Assembly: GCA_028818155.1 (NCBI GenBank)
Contig: JAPPOH010000001.1
Span: forward strand, 62,001-126,000
Reading direction: 5' to 3'
DNA length: 64,000 nucleotides
DNA from: Candidatus Woesearchaeota archaeon
GTDB lineage: Archaea; Nanobdellota; Nanobdellia; Woesearchaeales; UBA525
In this document: positions 18,326 through 26,198 of the stretch, in pieces
Position numbering within the stretch: the stretch's first letter is position 1
Layout of the letters: every line of letters starts with the position of its first letter
The notes under the pieces: model-generated
What the model was told of the DNA's origin: nothing
Databases searched by the model: none
Seen by the model: only the letters and a program-made list of their open reading frames with translations
Position numbers and translations under genes: made by a program

Positions 18326-18605
18326 ACAATGAGCAGGTGAGCACTCTCTCAGGACCTGGTGCAGCTAATGAGGCTGCTTCGACAAGACAGTCACACGTGC
18401 CACAGTACAATCGAGCGCTTTTCTTGAGGCACACAGCTTCTGTTGTCGTGTAGAGCTCAGTATTCTCAGGAAGGGTAAAGGTGATCTCACCACAACAAGA
18501 AGCTGCAAGACTGTCCACTTGCTCAGAGAGGCTTGGCGTGTAAGGCGTACAACTCAAGAGAAAAAAAAGAAGGACTAGGTAGTCCAGGAGTCTTGCTCGT
18601 CCCAT
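18303..18605 (-). CDS. Small Cys-rich lipoprotein
   Basis: 100 residues. The N-terminus DYLVLLFFLLSCTPYTP has a hydrophobic stretch ending in a lipobox (LLSC). The mature part has eight or more cysteines (SCCGE, CGTCDC). It is the last gene of the minus-strand pilus locus and overlaps the pilin-like gene before it by 31 nt. Lipid modification and cleavage by the LspA encoded at 47913-48383 are plausible. Function unknown. Confidence 0.68.
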   Translation of the reverse strand: MGRARLLDYLVLLFFLLSCTPYTPSLSEQVDSLAASCCGEITFTLPENTELYTTTEAVCLKKSARLYCGTCDCLVEAASLAAPGPERVLTCSLSTAQCAP

Positions 18606-19180
18606 CGCATACCTGTAGGTGCACCTGCTGGTGCTGGACAGCTTCCTGAAGGTACAAGTGCATTCAACTGTGTTGTTACATCACCAGGAGTTATAGTAGG
18701 TGGCGTCCCTGTAGGCTTAAGGATCTCCACTTCTGTCCAGTAATCCTTCAAAATCAATCGACATTCAGCAGCGCTGATCTCTCGCGCACAGCAGCTCCCC
18801 ATCATGTGGAAGCAGTAGAGTCTGTCTTCGCAGACGCCAATGCCTGCGAGCAGCGAATCATCATAGTCTGGCTTGTTATTATTATTGAGGTCAATAAACT
18901 CATTATCTTTCAGCACCCTGTGTGAGCCATACATACAGAGGCTTGCTAAACTTGCTCTGTTGCAACCATTATTGCTCGCTTGTGTACACTTCTCGGCACA
19001 GGCAAGCTCTACTTTCTCTCGGAGTTCTTTCGCTTTTGTCTCTTGCTGGACGTCCGCGAGTTCTTTCTGCTTATCAGCAATCTGGCTTTGGAAAAGCTTC
19101 AACATGACAAGCGCCACTGCGAGGATGATGAAGAGTGCAACGAAGATTTCAATCGGTTTTTCTGTCCCTTTTTTGTTCAT
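18575..19180 (-). CDS. Pilin-like membrane protein of machine 2
   Basis: 201 residues from ATG 19180, preceded closely by an AGGTG Shine-Dalgarno. The N-terminus MNKKGTEKPIEIFVALFIIL is prepilin-like but without the usual Gln-x-x-x-Glu spacing. A coiled-coil segment (KQKELADVQQETKAKELREKVE, here KQKELADVQ and KAKELREKVE) follows. The body has many cysteines (about 9) and an Asn-rich stretch with Asp (LNNNNKPDYDD), which could be an EF-hand-like calcium loop. It is encoded with the second ATPase and platform gene. Confidence 0.75.
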   Translation of the reverse strand: MNKKGTEKPIEIFVALFIILAVALVMLKLFQSQIADKQKELADVQQETKAKELREKVELACAEKCTQASNNGCNRASLASLCMYGSHRVLKDNEFIDLNNNNKPDYDDSLLAGIGVCEDRLYCFHMMGSCCAREISAAECRLILKDYWTEVEILKPTGTPPTITPGDVTTQLNALVPSGSCPAPAGAPTGMRWDEQDSWTT

Positions 19181-19189
19181 AGTATACAC

Positions 19190-19633
19190 CTATTTTTTTC
19201 GTTTCCTCGGCGATGGCACCTTGCTCTTTCCAAAGCGATGCTTCACCTCATACTCGAGGAACTCATCAAATTTCTTGAGGAAAATGAATGTGAGTGCGAT
19301 GACGATGACGCTCAGCCAGAGGTACATGTCAATGATATTCACGCCCAGAAACACGTGAATAAGGAGTATGACAAGACAGGAGATGAACAAGATGCTGCCG
19401 AGGAAGACTTGCGTTAATGTGTTCACGAGCGTGAGATGTTCATGGCTGTGCCTGTAATTATAGCACTGGTACGCGGTCGTTAAACCGATCGCGACAGCAA
19501 ACGAGAAGAGCAGTGCGGGTTCCATGCCAATCGTGCCTCTGAGAATGAGAAACGCGTCCACAGCGATTGTTAACGTGATGAGTGTTGTCAATGTCGTGAG
19601 GACACGCTGCTTGTGTCGATGGTGCAAGCTCAT
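19190..19633 (-). CDS. Four-helix membrane protein of the machine 2 locus
   Basis: 147 residues. Four hydrophobic segments are visible (about 15-30, 38-55, 70-95, 100-118), followed by a charged, cytoplasmic-looking tail ending PSPRKRKK. No known motif is recognised. It lies 9 nt upstream of the pilin-like gene and about 50 nt downstream of the platform gene, so it is probably co-transcribed and may belong to the same envelope complex. Confidence 0.72.
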   Translation of the reverse strand: MSLHHRHKQRVLTTLTTLITLTIAVDAFLILRGTIGMEPALLFSFAVAIGLTTAYQCYNYRHSHEHLTLVNTLTQVFLGSILFISCLVILLIHVFLGVNIIDMYLWLSVIVIALTFIFLKKFDEFLEYEVKHRFGKSKVPSPRKRKK

Positions 19634-19684
19634 GACACTCTCCGTCGAGAACTGCGTTTATAAACATTCGTCTCCATTTACGAG

Positions 19685-21538
19685 TTAGGAAAGCAAAATA
19701 CTCTTGAACAACACTTCTACAACAAAGAGGTAGCCGCCGAATAAGAGCACTGTGTAAATCGCAAAGCCAACTAAGTTGGAGCGCAACGTCTCAAAGAACT
19801 TGAACTTATCATTCCCCACATTAATCTGCGTTGAAAAGAAACTCAACACTAAGACGGTCTCAACAAGGTAGATGCCAATAATAGCTTCAATGAAGACTGG
19901 CGGGATGATTTTCGTGGTATCGACGAGTGTGAAGCCGATCGCTGTCGTCCCAAAGCTGTTCGCAATAAGGCTCAGCTGCTCTGAAATAAAGACGAGGGAC
20001 TTCACGATTGCAACGCTCATGATGACGGCAGCGGCGGCGAGTAGCGGAGCCAATAGTGTGATGGTGATGTTAATCAAACCAATCGTCTCAGCGAGCATCG
20101 TCTTGATGTAGTCATCCAATTTGTAGAGGTTCATCGTCTGGGAGCGCACCATCTTCGCGATCTTCGCACTGCTCTTCTGGCTGATCTCGCTAAACGACAC
20201 GATCTGAATCAACACTTGGTTCACTTTTCTCGAAGGTAATAATTTCGGCAACTGATGTCGTACAATATCTTTGAGCGTTCTCTTTGATGTGAGAATCAGG
20301 CGCTGTAATTTGCTAAACGCACCAACAATCGGATGCTTTTCGAAGCCAAACTTCTTGTAATCATTCACCACTTCCGGAATAACGTTCTCTGTCGCAATGT
20401 TCAGCGTTAAGTACGTTGTGAAACTCTGTAGTAGATGTGGTAAGTCTTGCTCAATCTCATTCACTTTACTCCAGAGGGAGGCGTACTTTCTTCCATAGAC
20501 GAACGCATACAAGTAGAGGCCAACCACACACCCTGCACCGACGAGCCACCCCATGAAAATCGCGAAGAACGACTCAGCGCTTGGCTCCCCTGCTTGCACG
20601 GTTGTTAAGAAGAAGAACGTCGGGACGGCAAACACAAAAGCAATCCCGATCCCGGTCCATGCTAGCCAGGGAGGTAGTGGTGTATACTCTGCTGCTTCTT
20701 CGATACGAATCGTGTCAATCTGCACACGCTTCGCGGCAAAATTGAGCGCCATTATCAATGTCACCGTCGGGAAAAAGATAATGTAAATGAATGCAAGAAT
20801 ACTTGGCTTCGCGAAGTTTGGCATAAAAATACTCAGCAACGGCACGAGCATGAGACTCATGATAGGGATCAAGACACCGATGGTGATGAGTTTCTTTGCA
20901 TTTCCTGATAACTCCTCTGCGTATCGCTTCCCGAGCGTGCTGTAATTGAGCAACATGGTCTCCACAGTCTCATCAAGAATAGCAGCGCGATCTTTCTTTT
21001 CGCTGAGTGCTGCAGTCTGCAGTAAACGGAAGGATTTCACAAAGACGGGGTTGACGCTGTTCCAAATATCCAAGTATTGCTCAAGTGCTTTGCCAAGCGT
21101 TACTTGTTGCTTTCGCTCAAGATCATGCTTAATTTGCTCGAATTGGAGTTTTAACGTTCCGTGCAAGTGGTCTGCTGTCTCAACAACAGCGTACTCAATG
21201 CTTGTGTCCATACTGATGTAGGTGACCATGCGTAAGATTGCCCGAAGCATCTCTTCATTGTATTCACCGATCGCTTGCGTGTAGAATATATGCGACGGGT
21301 AAATGTACAGGCCAACACAACCTGTGAGCGTTAAGAACAAGAGCGTGTACCCGAGGAAAGGAAAGAAGACATACCCGATCGCAGCGAACACACACCCGAG
21401 TGCAAGTACGAACAAGGTTGTGCTAACCACTGCACGCGATGCATACGGGAAGAGAACGAATGTGAGCTTTTGCTGCATTCGCTCACTCTCCCACCCAAAC
21501 GGGAAGGTACGGCCGAGCGCATAGATGTCAGAGAACAT
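19685..21538 (-). CDS. Full-length GspF/TadC/PilC-like platform protein, machine 2
   Basis: 617 residues, with two T2SSF-type halves in one chain. The first half has membrane segments at about 30-80, then a cytoplasmic domain (GEYNEEMLRAILRMVTYISM in parts, GKALEQYLDIW) and two more membrane segments near 210-260. The second half has segments near 293-350, a cytoplasmic domain with DLPHLLQSFTTYL, and four segments at the C-terminus. This is the usual archaeal architecture, in contrast to the split pair of machine 1. It abuts the ATPase gene by a 1-nt overlap. Confidence 0.88.
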   Translation of the reverse strand: MFSDIYALGRTFPFGWESERMQQKLTFVLFPYASRAVVSTTLFVLALGCVFAAIGYVFFPFLGYTLLFLTLTGCVGLYIYPSHIFYTQAIGEYNEEMLRAILRMVTYISMDTSIEYAVVETADHLHGTLKLQFEQIKHDLERKQQVTLGKALEQYLDIWNSVNPVFVKSFRLLQTAALSEKKDRAAILDETVETMLLNYSTLGKRYAEELSGNAKKLITIGVLIPIMSLMLVPLLSIFMPNFAKPSILAFIYIIFFPTVTLIMALNFAAKRVQIDTIRIEEAAEYTPLPPWLAWTGIGIAFVFAVPTFFFLTTVQAGEPSAESFFAIFMGWLVGAGCVVGLYLYAFVYGRKYASLWSKVNEIEQDLPHLLQSFTTYLTLNIATENVIPEVVNDYKKFGFEKHPIVGAFSKLQRLILTSKRTLKDIVRHQLPKLLPSRKVNQVLIQIVSFSEISQKSSAKIAKMVRSQTMNLYKLDDYIKTMLAETIGLINITITLLAPLLAAAAVIMSVAIVKSLVFISEQLSLIANSFGTTAIGFTLVDTTKIIPPVFIEAIIGIYLVETVLVLSFFSTQINVGNDKFKFFETLRSNLVGFAIYTVLLFGGYLFVVEVLFKSILLS

Positions 21539-23229
21539 CAGGTCGCCTCGATACGTGCTTTTCTCACAATTTGCTGCAAGCCAGCAGTGAACGCCTCTTT
21601 AAACTCATCAGGGCCGTTCTTGATAGGGTCATGCTGATCCATTAACCGTGCGTAGAGTCCGTTCATGTCAGCAAGGACGGGCGCTTCCATCAGCGCATCT
21701 TTGTCGTTCGCCATGGACACCAAGAGTGCTTTCGCCCATCCGCGAAGCCCAATGTCGAGCATGATGTCTTTGTATGAGGTATAGCCTTGCGTGTTCTTTA
21801 GGATTGTTTGGAGGACAACTGATTTCCCTTGCAAGAATGCATCAGTTGGCTCAAGCTCATCCGTTTCTGGATTGTAGGTGAGTAAATCTTGGAATTGTGG
21901 TTTGTCTTCCCAATCTTTCAGGACTTCAGTGACTTGCATGATTCTTCTTTCACGACCAAGGCCTGAGGTCGTTTTAATCAAGTTCTGAATTACAATAATA
22001 TCGGTGACTTTGAAACTCCCCTTTGGCACGCCAAGGTCATTCACGACACGATCATAAACACCATACGGGCTGTCGGCGTGAATAGTCCCTGCAACAACAT
22101 TGCTCATCGCGCCGACGCGCATCGCCTCATACAAGACTGTTGCTTCTTTACTTCGTACTTCCCCAACGATGAGCGCAGAATCCCCAAGACGTAAGCTTGT
22201 CCTGAGTCCTGTGTCAAAGGGCATCTCAAGACCTTCTTTGAGGAGTGCGGACCGCACTTTTAACGGCAAAATGTCATAGCCGAGTTGCTTGTAATCATGA
22301 ATAGGGAGCTCTTGTGTGTCTTCAATAGTGATGATGCGATATTTCGGCAGGATTTCAAGAATTAAGCTGCCGAGCAGGCTCGTTTTTCCGCTGCCTCGTG
22401 GCCCTGCGGTTAAGAAACTTCTGCCGTGTGCAATAATAAGGCTCATCAGCCCAGCAAACCAGTGGTTCATTGATTTCCGTTTCATGAACAAAGGAAGGGT
22501 CCATGGATGTTCTCTGTGTTTTCTGATGGAGTAGCCCGTGCCAAAGATACTGAATGGCTCGATAATCGCGGCGACACGCGCTCTGTTCTCGCCGACAGTA
22601 ATTTCGCCGTCCAACTGTGGCTGTGCCCTGTTGAGTGGCCTTCCCGTACTTATTTTCAGTCGTGTGGCTAAATAGTTCAGAAAGTCGTCGCTCGGGTAAA
22701 TGTTGCTTGTACACTCTTGGTATGTATCATGGACGAGACGGATGCTTGTTTTGTACGCGGGCGGGTTTACGTTGATTTCCAAGACCTTGGGGTCATCTAA
22801 CAAGTGCTCGAGAATCCCAAACTCCTCATACCAGCGACGGATGAAATCATTTCCTGTCACGCCTTCTTTGCTGTACGCTTCCATATCCTCGTAGAGTGTG
22901 AAGAGTTGCTCAAACGAAACATCCATTTCCGGAATTTTGATGTTGTAAATGTATCCTGTGCCGCGCTTGTAGATCTGGACGATCGCTCCCGTTTTCAATG
23001 AATATTGTTCGACAAGTGTGACGTTATTTGGTAGAACGGAAAAGCGGACGTCAACAAAGAATGGCTCAACACTCAGCAAATTGTACTCGTCATCGTACTC
23101 TTTTGTGAAGAGTTTCGTTTTCAGCCGTAGCCGGTCAAATGTCTGGTGGCCGATGATATCTCTTACTTCGTCAGATAAGCTTGCTGCAGCGAGTCGCACG
23201 CCAAGTGCATCACAATCCAGCTCAAGCAC
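21538..23229 (-). CDS. Type II/IV secretion ATPase, machine 2
   Basis: 563 residues. Motifs in order: Walker A GPRGSGKTSLL, ITIEDTQELPIHDY, ALIVGEVRSKEATVLYEAM and the His-containing GTIHADSPYGVYDR. It is a hexameric assembly ATPase only distantly similar to that of machine 1, and it lacks the long Lys-rich N-terminus. The start is uncertain: GTG 23229 is the first canonical codon in frame, but GAGGTGGG lies nine codons further upstream, directly before an in-frame ATA. The platform gene follows with a 1-nt overlap. Confidence 0.92.
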   Translation of the reverse strand: MLELDCDALGVRLAAASLSDEVRDIIGHQTFDRLRLKTKLFTKEYDDEYNLLSVEPFFVDVRFSVLPNNVTLVEQYSLKTGAIVQIYKRGTGYIYNIKIPEMDVSFEQLFTLYEDMEAYSKEGVTGNDFIRRWYEEFGILEHLLDDPKVLEINVNPPAYKTSIRLVHDTYQECTSNIYPSDDFLNYLATRLKISTGRPLNRAQPQLDGEITVGENRARVAAIIEPFSIFGTGYSIRKHREHPWTLPLFMKRKSMNHWFAGLMSLIIAHGRSFLTAGPRGSGKTSLLGSLILEILPKYRIITIEDTQELPIHDYKQLGYDILPLKVRSALLKEGLEMPFDTGLRTSLRLGDSALIVGEVRSKEATVLYEAMRVGAMSNVVAGTIHADSPYGVYDRVVNDLGVPKGSFKVTDIIVIQNLIKTTSGLGRERRIMQVTEVLKDWEDKPQFQDLLTYNPETDELEPTDAFLQGKSVVLQTILKNTQGYTSYKDIMLDIGLRGWAKALLVSMANDKDALMEAPVLADMNGLYARLMDQHDPIKNGPDEFKEAFTAGLQQIVRKARIEAT

Positions 23230-23363
23230 ATCATGTGCGCGTTCTATCGTCCCACCTCATTAGTTCTCGAGAGGGATGCGTTTTTAACGATTTCTATTCA
23301 CTGAGAGTTTCTACTTTCGTGGAGGGACAAACGTTTAAATACATTCCTCGAGGATGTCTCGAC

Positions 23364-23858
23364 GTGGCACTGTCGTTCTCTGCAGGGAAAAAAGAAGGTG
23401 AGCAGTTTCGAGAGGAACTCCGGGTACTCAGTACGCAGATTGAGACAATCAATCAGCAACTCTCTGTTGGAAGTGGTGGTGCTGGCCCTGCGCTCAGTAA
23501 ATCGTTTGCTGATGTGAACGCAAAGCTTACGTTCATCTATGAATTCTTGAAAACGATGCAGCAGGACATCAAAGCGGAGAACAAGGAGAACTTCCATGAA
23601 GTGCAAACGTCCGTGAATAGCACAATCGAGAAACAGCTGGGTGACTTGTACAACAATCAAGCGGAGCAGCAAAAAGCGCTGCAGGAGATGCAAGAGAAAC
23701 TGTCCAGTGCGCCACAGTTTAACGCGCAGGATTTGGCGAATTTGAGCACGAAGGTTGATGAACTGACACGCATTTACACTGAGGAAGTGCAAGTTTTCCG
23801 GGATCAGAACGCGTACTTGCAGAAGAAGTTGGATGAGATCGAGAAGGACGTCCGCTAA
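23364..23858 (+). CDS. Coiled-coil protein (164 aa)
   Basis: I chose GTG 23364 because TTTAAATAC lies about 27 nt upstream and the upstream extension would run back through the divergent ATPase gene. The protein is nearly all charged coiled coil (LRVLSTQIETINQQL, EKQLGDLYNNQAEQQKALQEM in parts, DEIEKDVR) with a glycine-rich hinge (GSGGAGP) at about residue 38. No enzymatic motif is present. Its place next to the pilus genes is suggestive but not evidence of function. Its 3' end overlaps the convergent nop10 by 4 nt. Confidence 0.68.
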   Translation: MALSFSAGKKEGEQFREELRVLSTQIETINQQLSVGSGGAGPALSKSFADVNAKLTFIYEFLKTMQQDIKAENKENFHEVQTSVNSTIEKQLGDLYNNQAEQQKALQEMQEKLSSAPQFNAQDLANLSTKVDELTRIYTEEVQVFRDQNAYLQKKLDEIEKDVR

Positions 23859-24004
23859 TGTGTTTCTTTGTACTGTCTTCTGTACTTCCCGTACTTGTCT
23901 TCCGGTGAGTACTTCGGTGGTAAGACGCGGAGCCGTTTCTCGCCGCAAGAACATGCTTCCTGCAGACCATACTCCTTACACGAAGGGCATTTCAGAATGT
24001 GCAT
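23855..24004 (-). CDS. nop10: H/ACA RNP protein Nop10
   Basis: A 49-residue protein that fits the family closely: zinc ribbon KCPSC...CSCGEK, then PPKYSPEDKYGKYRR, the segment that wraps Cbf5 and binds RNA. Nop10 supports pseudouridylation and rRNA maturation in the H/ACA complex. Its start follows the stop of the aIF2-alpha gene without a gap, a classical archaeal pairing, so the two are co-translated. Confidence 0.95.
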   Translation of the reverse strand: MHILKCPSCKEYGLQEACSCGEKRLRVLPPKYSPEDKYGKYRRQYKETH

Positions 24005-24787
24005 TTACTCGTCCGTCCGTGCAAATGCCACGTTCGCAGTCGCATCTTTCTTGAACGCTTTTTCCACCGTGTCAACGGCAGCCTTCAAGCGCTTCTCCGC
24101 TTGCTTGTACTCTTCCGCTGTCACCACAACTTTGTACTGGCCAGCGCCGAGGTAGGAGATAGTGCCTGTTTCCGTCGCTTTTTGCGCTGCGACGAGCGCA
24201 TCACTCACCGCTTTGACGCCGTTCTCCTTGTATGTGCTCACGGAGAAGACTCCTTCAATCGAGACTTGTTTCGGTTTAATGCGCTCTTTCACGAGCGTTT
24301 CAATGACACTCGCGAGCTTCTTGTCCAGGACATCTGCGAGGGAGAACTCTTCTTCAACGACTGCTTGGAATGCTTGGTGCAAGTATTCGTACTGTTCGAG
24401 AATTTTTGGCGCGACTTCCTCATAAAATTTCTTCGGCTCTTTCTTTTGTTCTTTCGCGATGTACGCGAGGAGATTTTCCGCTTTCAGTTCTTGCTTGAGT
24501 GCTTGGTTCTTCTCAATGCGCTGCCGCTCATTCACTCTTCTGAGTGAGAGGTCAATATGTCCCTTGATTTTATCGATCCTGAGCACTTTACAGACGACTT
24601 TCCTGCCTTCTTGGACGTACTCTCTGATGTTTCTGATACGGCCTGCGGTGACCTCAGAAATGTGGATCATGCCTGATTTGCCAGGATATTCGTCCATGTC
24701 GCAGAAGACGCTGTTGTACTGGACGTTTGTGACCGTACAGAGTAGCAGTTCGTCTTCTTCCGGCATGCCGGTCTTCTTATACAACAT
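24005..24787 (-). CDS. Translation initiation factor aIF2 subunit alpha
   Basis: 260 residues. The N-terminal S1/OB domain is recognisable (VFCDMDEYPGKSGMIHISEV in parts, then VCKVLRIDKIKGHIDLSLRRV in parts), followed by the helical middle domain and the C-terminal alpha/beta domain (GTISYLGAGQYKVVV). It is part of the heterotrimer that delivers initiator tRNA to the small subunit. ATG 24787 lies about 24 nt after TTTTTAAACT, which supports a leaderless start. A second possible start is six codons downstream. Confidence 0.95.
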   Translation of the reverse strand: MLYKKTGMPEEDELLLCTVTNVQYNSVFCDMDEYPGKSGMIHISEVTAGRIRNIREYVQEGRKVVCKVLRIDKIKGHIDLSLRRVNERQRIEKNQALKQELKAENLLAYIAKEQKKEPKKFYEEVAPKILEQYEYLHQAFQAVVEEEFSLADVLDKKLASVIETLVKERIKPKQVSIEGVFSVSTYKENGVKAVSDALVAAQKATETGTISYLGAGQYKVVVTAEEYKQAEKRLKAAVDTVEKAFKKDATANVAFARTDE

Positions 24788-24825
24788 ACCGAGGAGAAAC
24801 TGTCAAGAGTTTAAAAAGGCTCCGT

Positions 24826-24975
24826 CTAGAGGTATGCGTGAATCGCTTCTTTTGTTCGCGTAACAAGTTCCTCAATCGTTTTCGCTTGGGTGTGGCAGCC
24901 AGGAAGTCCAATTACTTCAGAGACGTACCATCCAGCTTCGTCCTTTTCAACAATAACGTTGTACTTCTGTGTTAT
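24826..24975 (-). CDS. HicB-like small protein without canonical start
   Basis: About 49 residues. The sequence KYNVIVEKDEAGWYVSEV, then IGLPGCHTQAKTIEEL and TRTKEAI is a typical partial RNase H-like HicB/UPF0150 fold. The frame has no ATG, GTG or TTG between the in-frame stop and this domain; the first usable near-cognate codon is ATA 24975. CTTAAATAG lies about 30 nt upstream, in the right place for a promoter. No HicA toxin lies next to it, so it is an orphan antitoxin-like protein or a decaying gene. Confidence 0.6.
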   Translation of the reverse strand: MTQKYNVIVEKDEAGWYVSEVIGLPGCHTQAKTIEELVTRTKEAIHAYL

Positions 24976-25052
24976 ATGTGAAAGAGAGGCACGATTCTAT
25001 TTAAGTGCTCCACTTCGAAAGTCTTATATATCATTTATATCTTACTTATCTT

Positions 25053-25310
25053 ATGGGAACGGTTGACATCGCAACGATGAGTGAACGTGGTCAAGTTGCA
25101 ATTCCAGCAGACATCAGAAAAGAACTTGGGTTAGCAAAAGGAGATAAGATTCTCTTTGTCTCGGAACAAGGAGCTGCACACATAAAACGCGTTGATCCGG
25201 AAGATTTCCTAACAAGTACGGAACCTTTCCGGAAAATGAAGAAGCTTAATGAAGAGGACACCGTTCACCTTGTGCATGCATTCCGGAAGAAAAAACGTCG
25301 TCGTTCTTGA
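25053..25310 (+). CDS. vapB: VapB-type AbrB-domain antitoxin
   Basis: 85 residues from ATG 25053, about 28 nt after TTATATAT. It has an AbrB fold (ATMSERGQVAIPADIRKELG in parts, LAKGDKILF) and a C-terminal charged tail ending in KKKRRRS. It overlaps the following PIN-domain gene by 35 nt. The toxin gene downstream is frameshifted, so this antitoxin may now be unpartnered. Confidence 0.85.
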   Translation: MGTVDIATMSERGQVAIPADIRKELGLAKGDKILFVSEQGAAHIKRVDPEDFLTSTEPFRKMKKLNEEDTVHLVHAFRKKKRRRS

Positions 25311-25696
25311 TACAAACGTATTGCTTTCGGGCACGTTCTGGAAAGGAGATTCATATGAAATTCTAAAACGTGCCAAGGAAAAGAGAATCGCACTTGTTCT
25401 TTCTATATCTATTCTTGAAGAATACAAACGAATCCTCGAATCAGAAGAAATTATTGAGAAGCAAGCACAGAAAAATCTCCAAGCATCGCACCTCGCAACA
25501 TCACTCGCAAACTATGCAACGATTATCACCTGCGAAACGATTCCAGGCATCGTCCCAGAATCCTGATGATGATCATGTACTCTCATGTGCACTCGCAGCA
25601 CGTGCAGACATACTTGTCACACAAGATAAGCACTTGTTAAAACTCAAAACAAGTGTACGCATAGTCACACCAAAAAAATTCATAGAACTATTCTAA
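25276..25696 (+). pseudogene. PIN-domain toxin (VapC-like), frameshifted
   Basis: The first frame runs from ATG 25276 (VVVLDTNVLLSGTFWKG) through the middle of a PIN domain to a stop at 25564-25566, just after GIVPES. The missing C-terminal part continues in another frame: NPDDDHVLSCALAARADILV, then TQDKHLLKL. These are the last acidic residues and the conserved end of the family, so a single indel near 25556-25563 separates them. It could be a true inactivating mutation or a sequencing/assembly error. The 3' end overlaps the convergent rps27e by 9 nt. Confidence 0.85.
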
Positions 25697-25855
25697 CACT
25701 TCAAGCACTTGTGCGATAATCTTCGTCTTTCCACCCGTGGATTCAGCGAGCGGCTCTTTACATACTTGACAGTTCAACTTGCTCGCTGCTTTCCCAAAAA
25801 TCACTTGCTCGTTCTTGCATGATGTACAGCGGACTCTGATAAATTTGCTTTCCAT
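25688..25855 (-). CDS. rps27e: Small-subunit ribosomal protein S27e
   Basis: 55 residues, matching archaeal S27e in size and order: FIRVRCTSCKNEQVIFGKAAS in parts, LNCQVCKEPL, then STGGKTKI. The four cysteines (C-x2-C...C-x2-C) form the zinc site. It overlaps the L44e gene by 1 nt, the standard archaeal L44e-S27e pair, which here precedes no aIF2-alpha gene in the same run. Confidence 0.96.
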   Translation of the reverse strand: MESKFIRVRCTSCKNEQVIFGKAASKLNCQVCKEPLAESTGGKTKIIAQVLEVLE

Positions 25856-26166
25856 TAGATCAACTCAATCTTTTTCGCGCGTGTCCCTTCTTTCTGGACG
25901 AATGTCCTGTTACACTTCGAGCACGTGTACCGGAAGTCAGTCTTCTTCGTGAGTTTCTTTCCGACCATCTTTGGCTTTGGCGGCCTGCTATACCTGCCGA
26001 GGTTCCCGTGTCCTCGCCGTTCACCACGTGCTTTGATGCGCTTCGTGCTCCCACGAGAGATGGGGTGTGCACTACTCCTGCCACGCGCTTTGTTCTGCGA
26101 GACTTTGTGCTCGGTATGCGTCTTGCACTTCGGGCAGTGGCGCTTCATTGTCTTCGGGACTTTCAT
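25855..26166 (-). CDS. rpl44e: Large-subunit ribosomal protein L44e
   Basis: 103 residues. It shows CPKCKTHTEHKV, a basic middle part (GNLGRYSRPPKPK) and YTCSKCNRTFVQKEG, the two halves of the zinc-binding site in this E-site protein. TATTTATAAAGG on the plus strand at about 26185-26200 holds the minus-strand TATA (TTTATAAATA), about 27 nt before the ATG. Confidence 0.97.
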   Translation of the reverse strand: MKVPKTMKRHCPKCKTHTEHKVSQNKARGRSSAHPISRGSTKRIKARGERRGHGNLGRYSRPPKPKMVGKKLTKKTDFRYTCSKCNRTFVQKEGTRAKKIELI

Positions 26167-26198
26167 ACTCGTGCAGAACCCTGAACTATTTATAAAGG

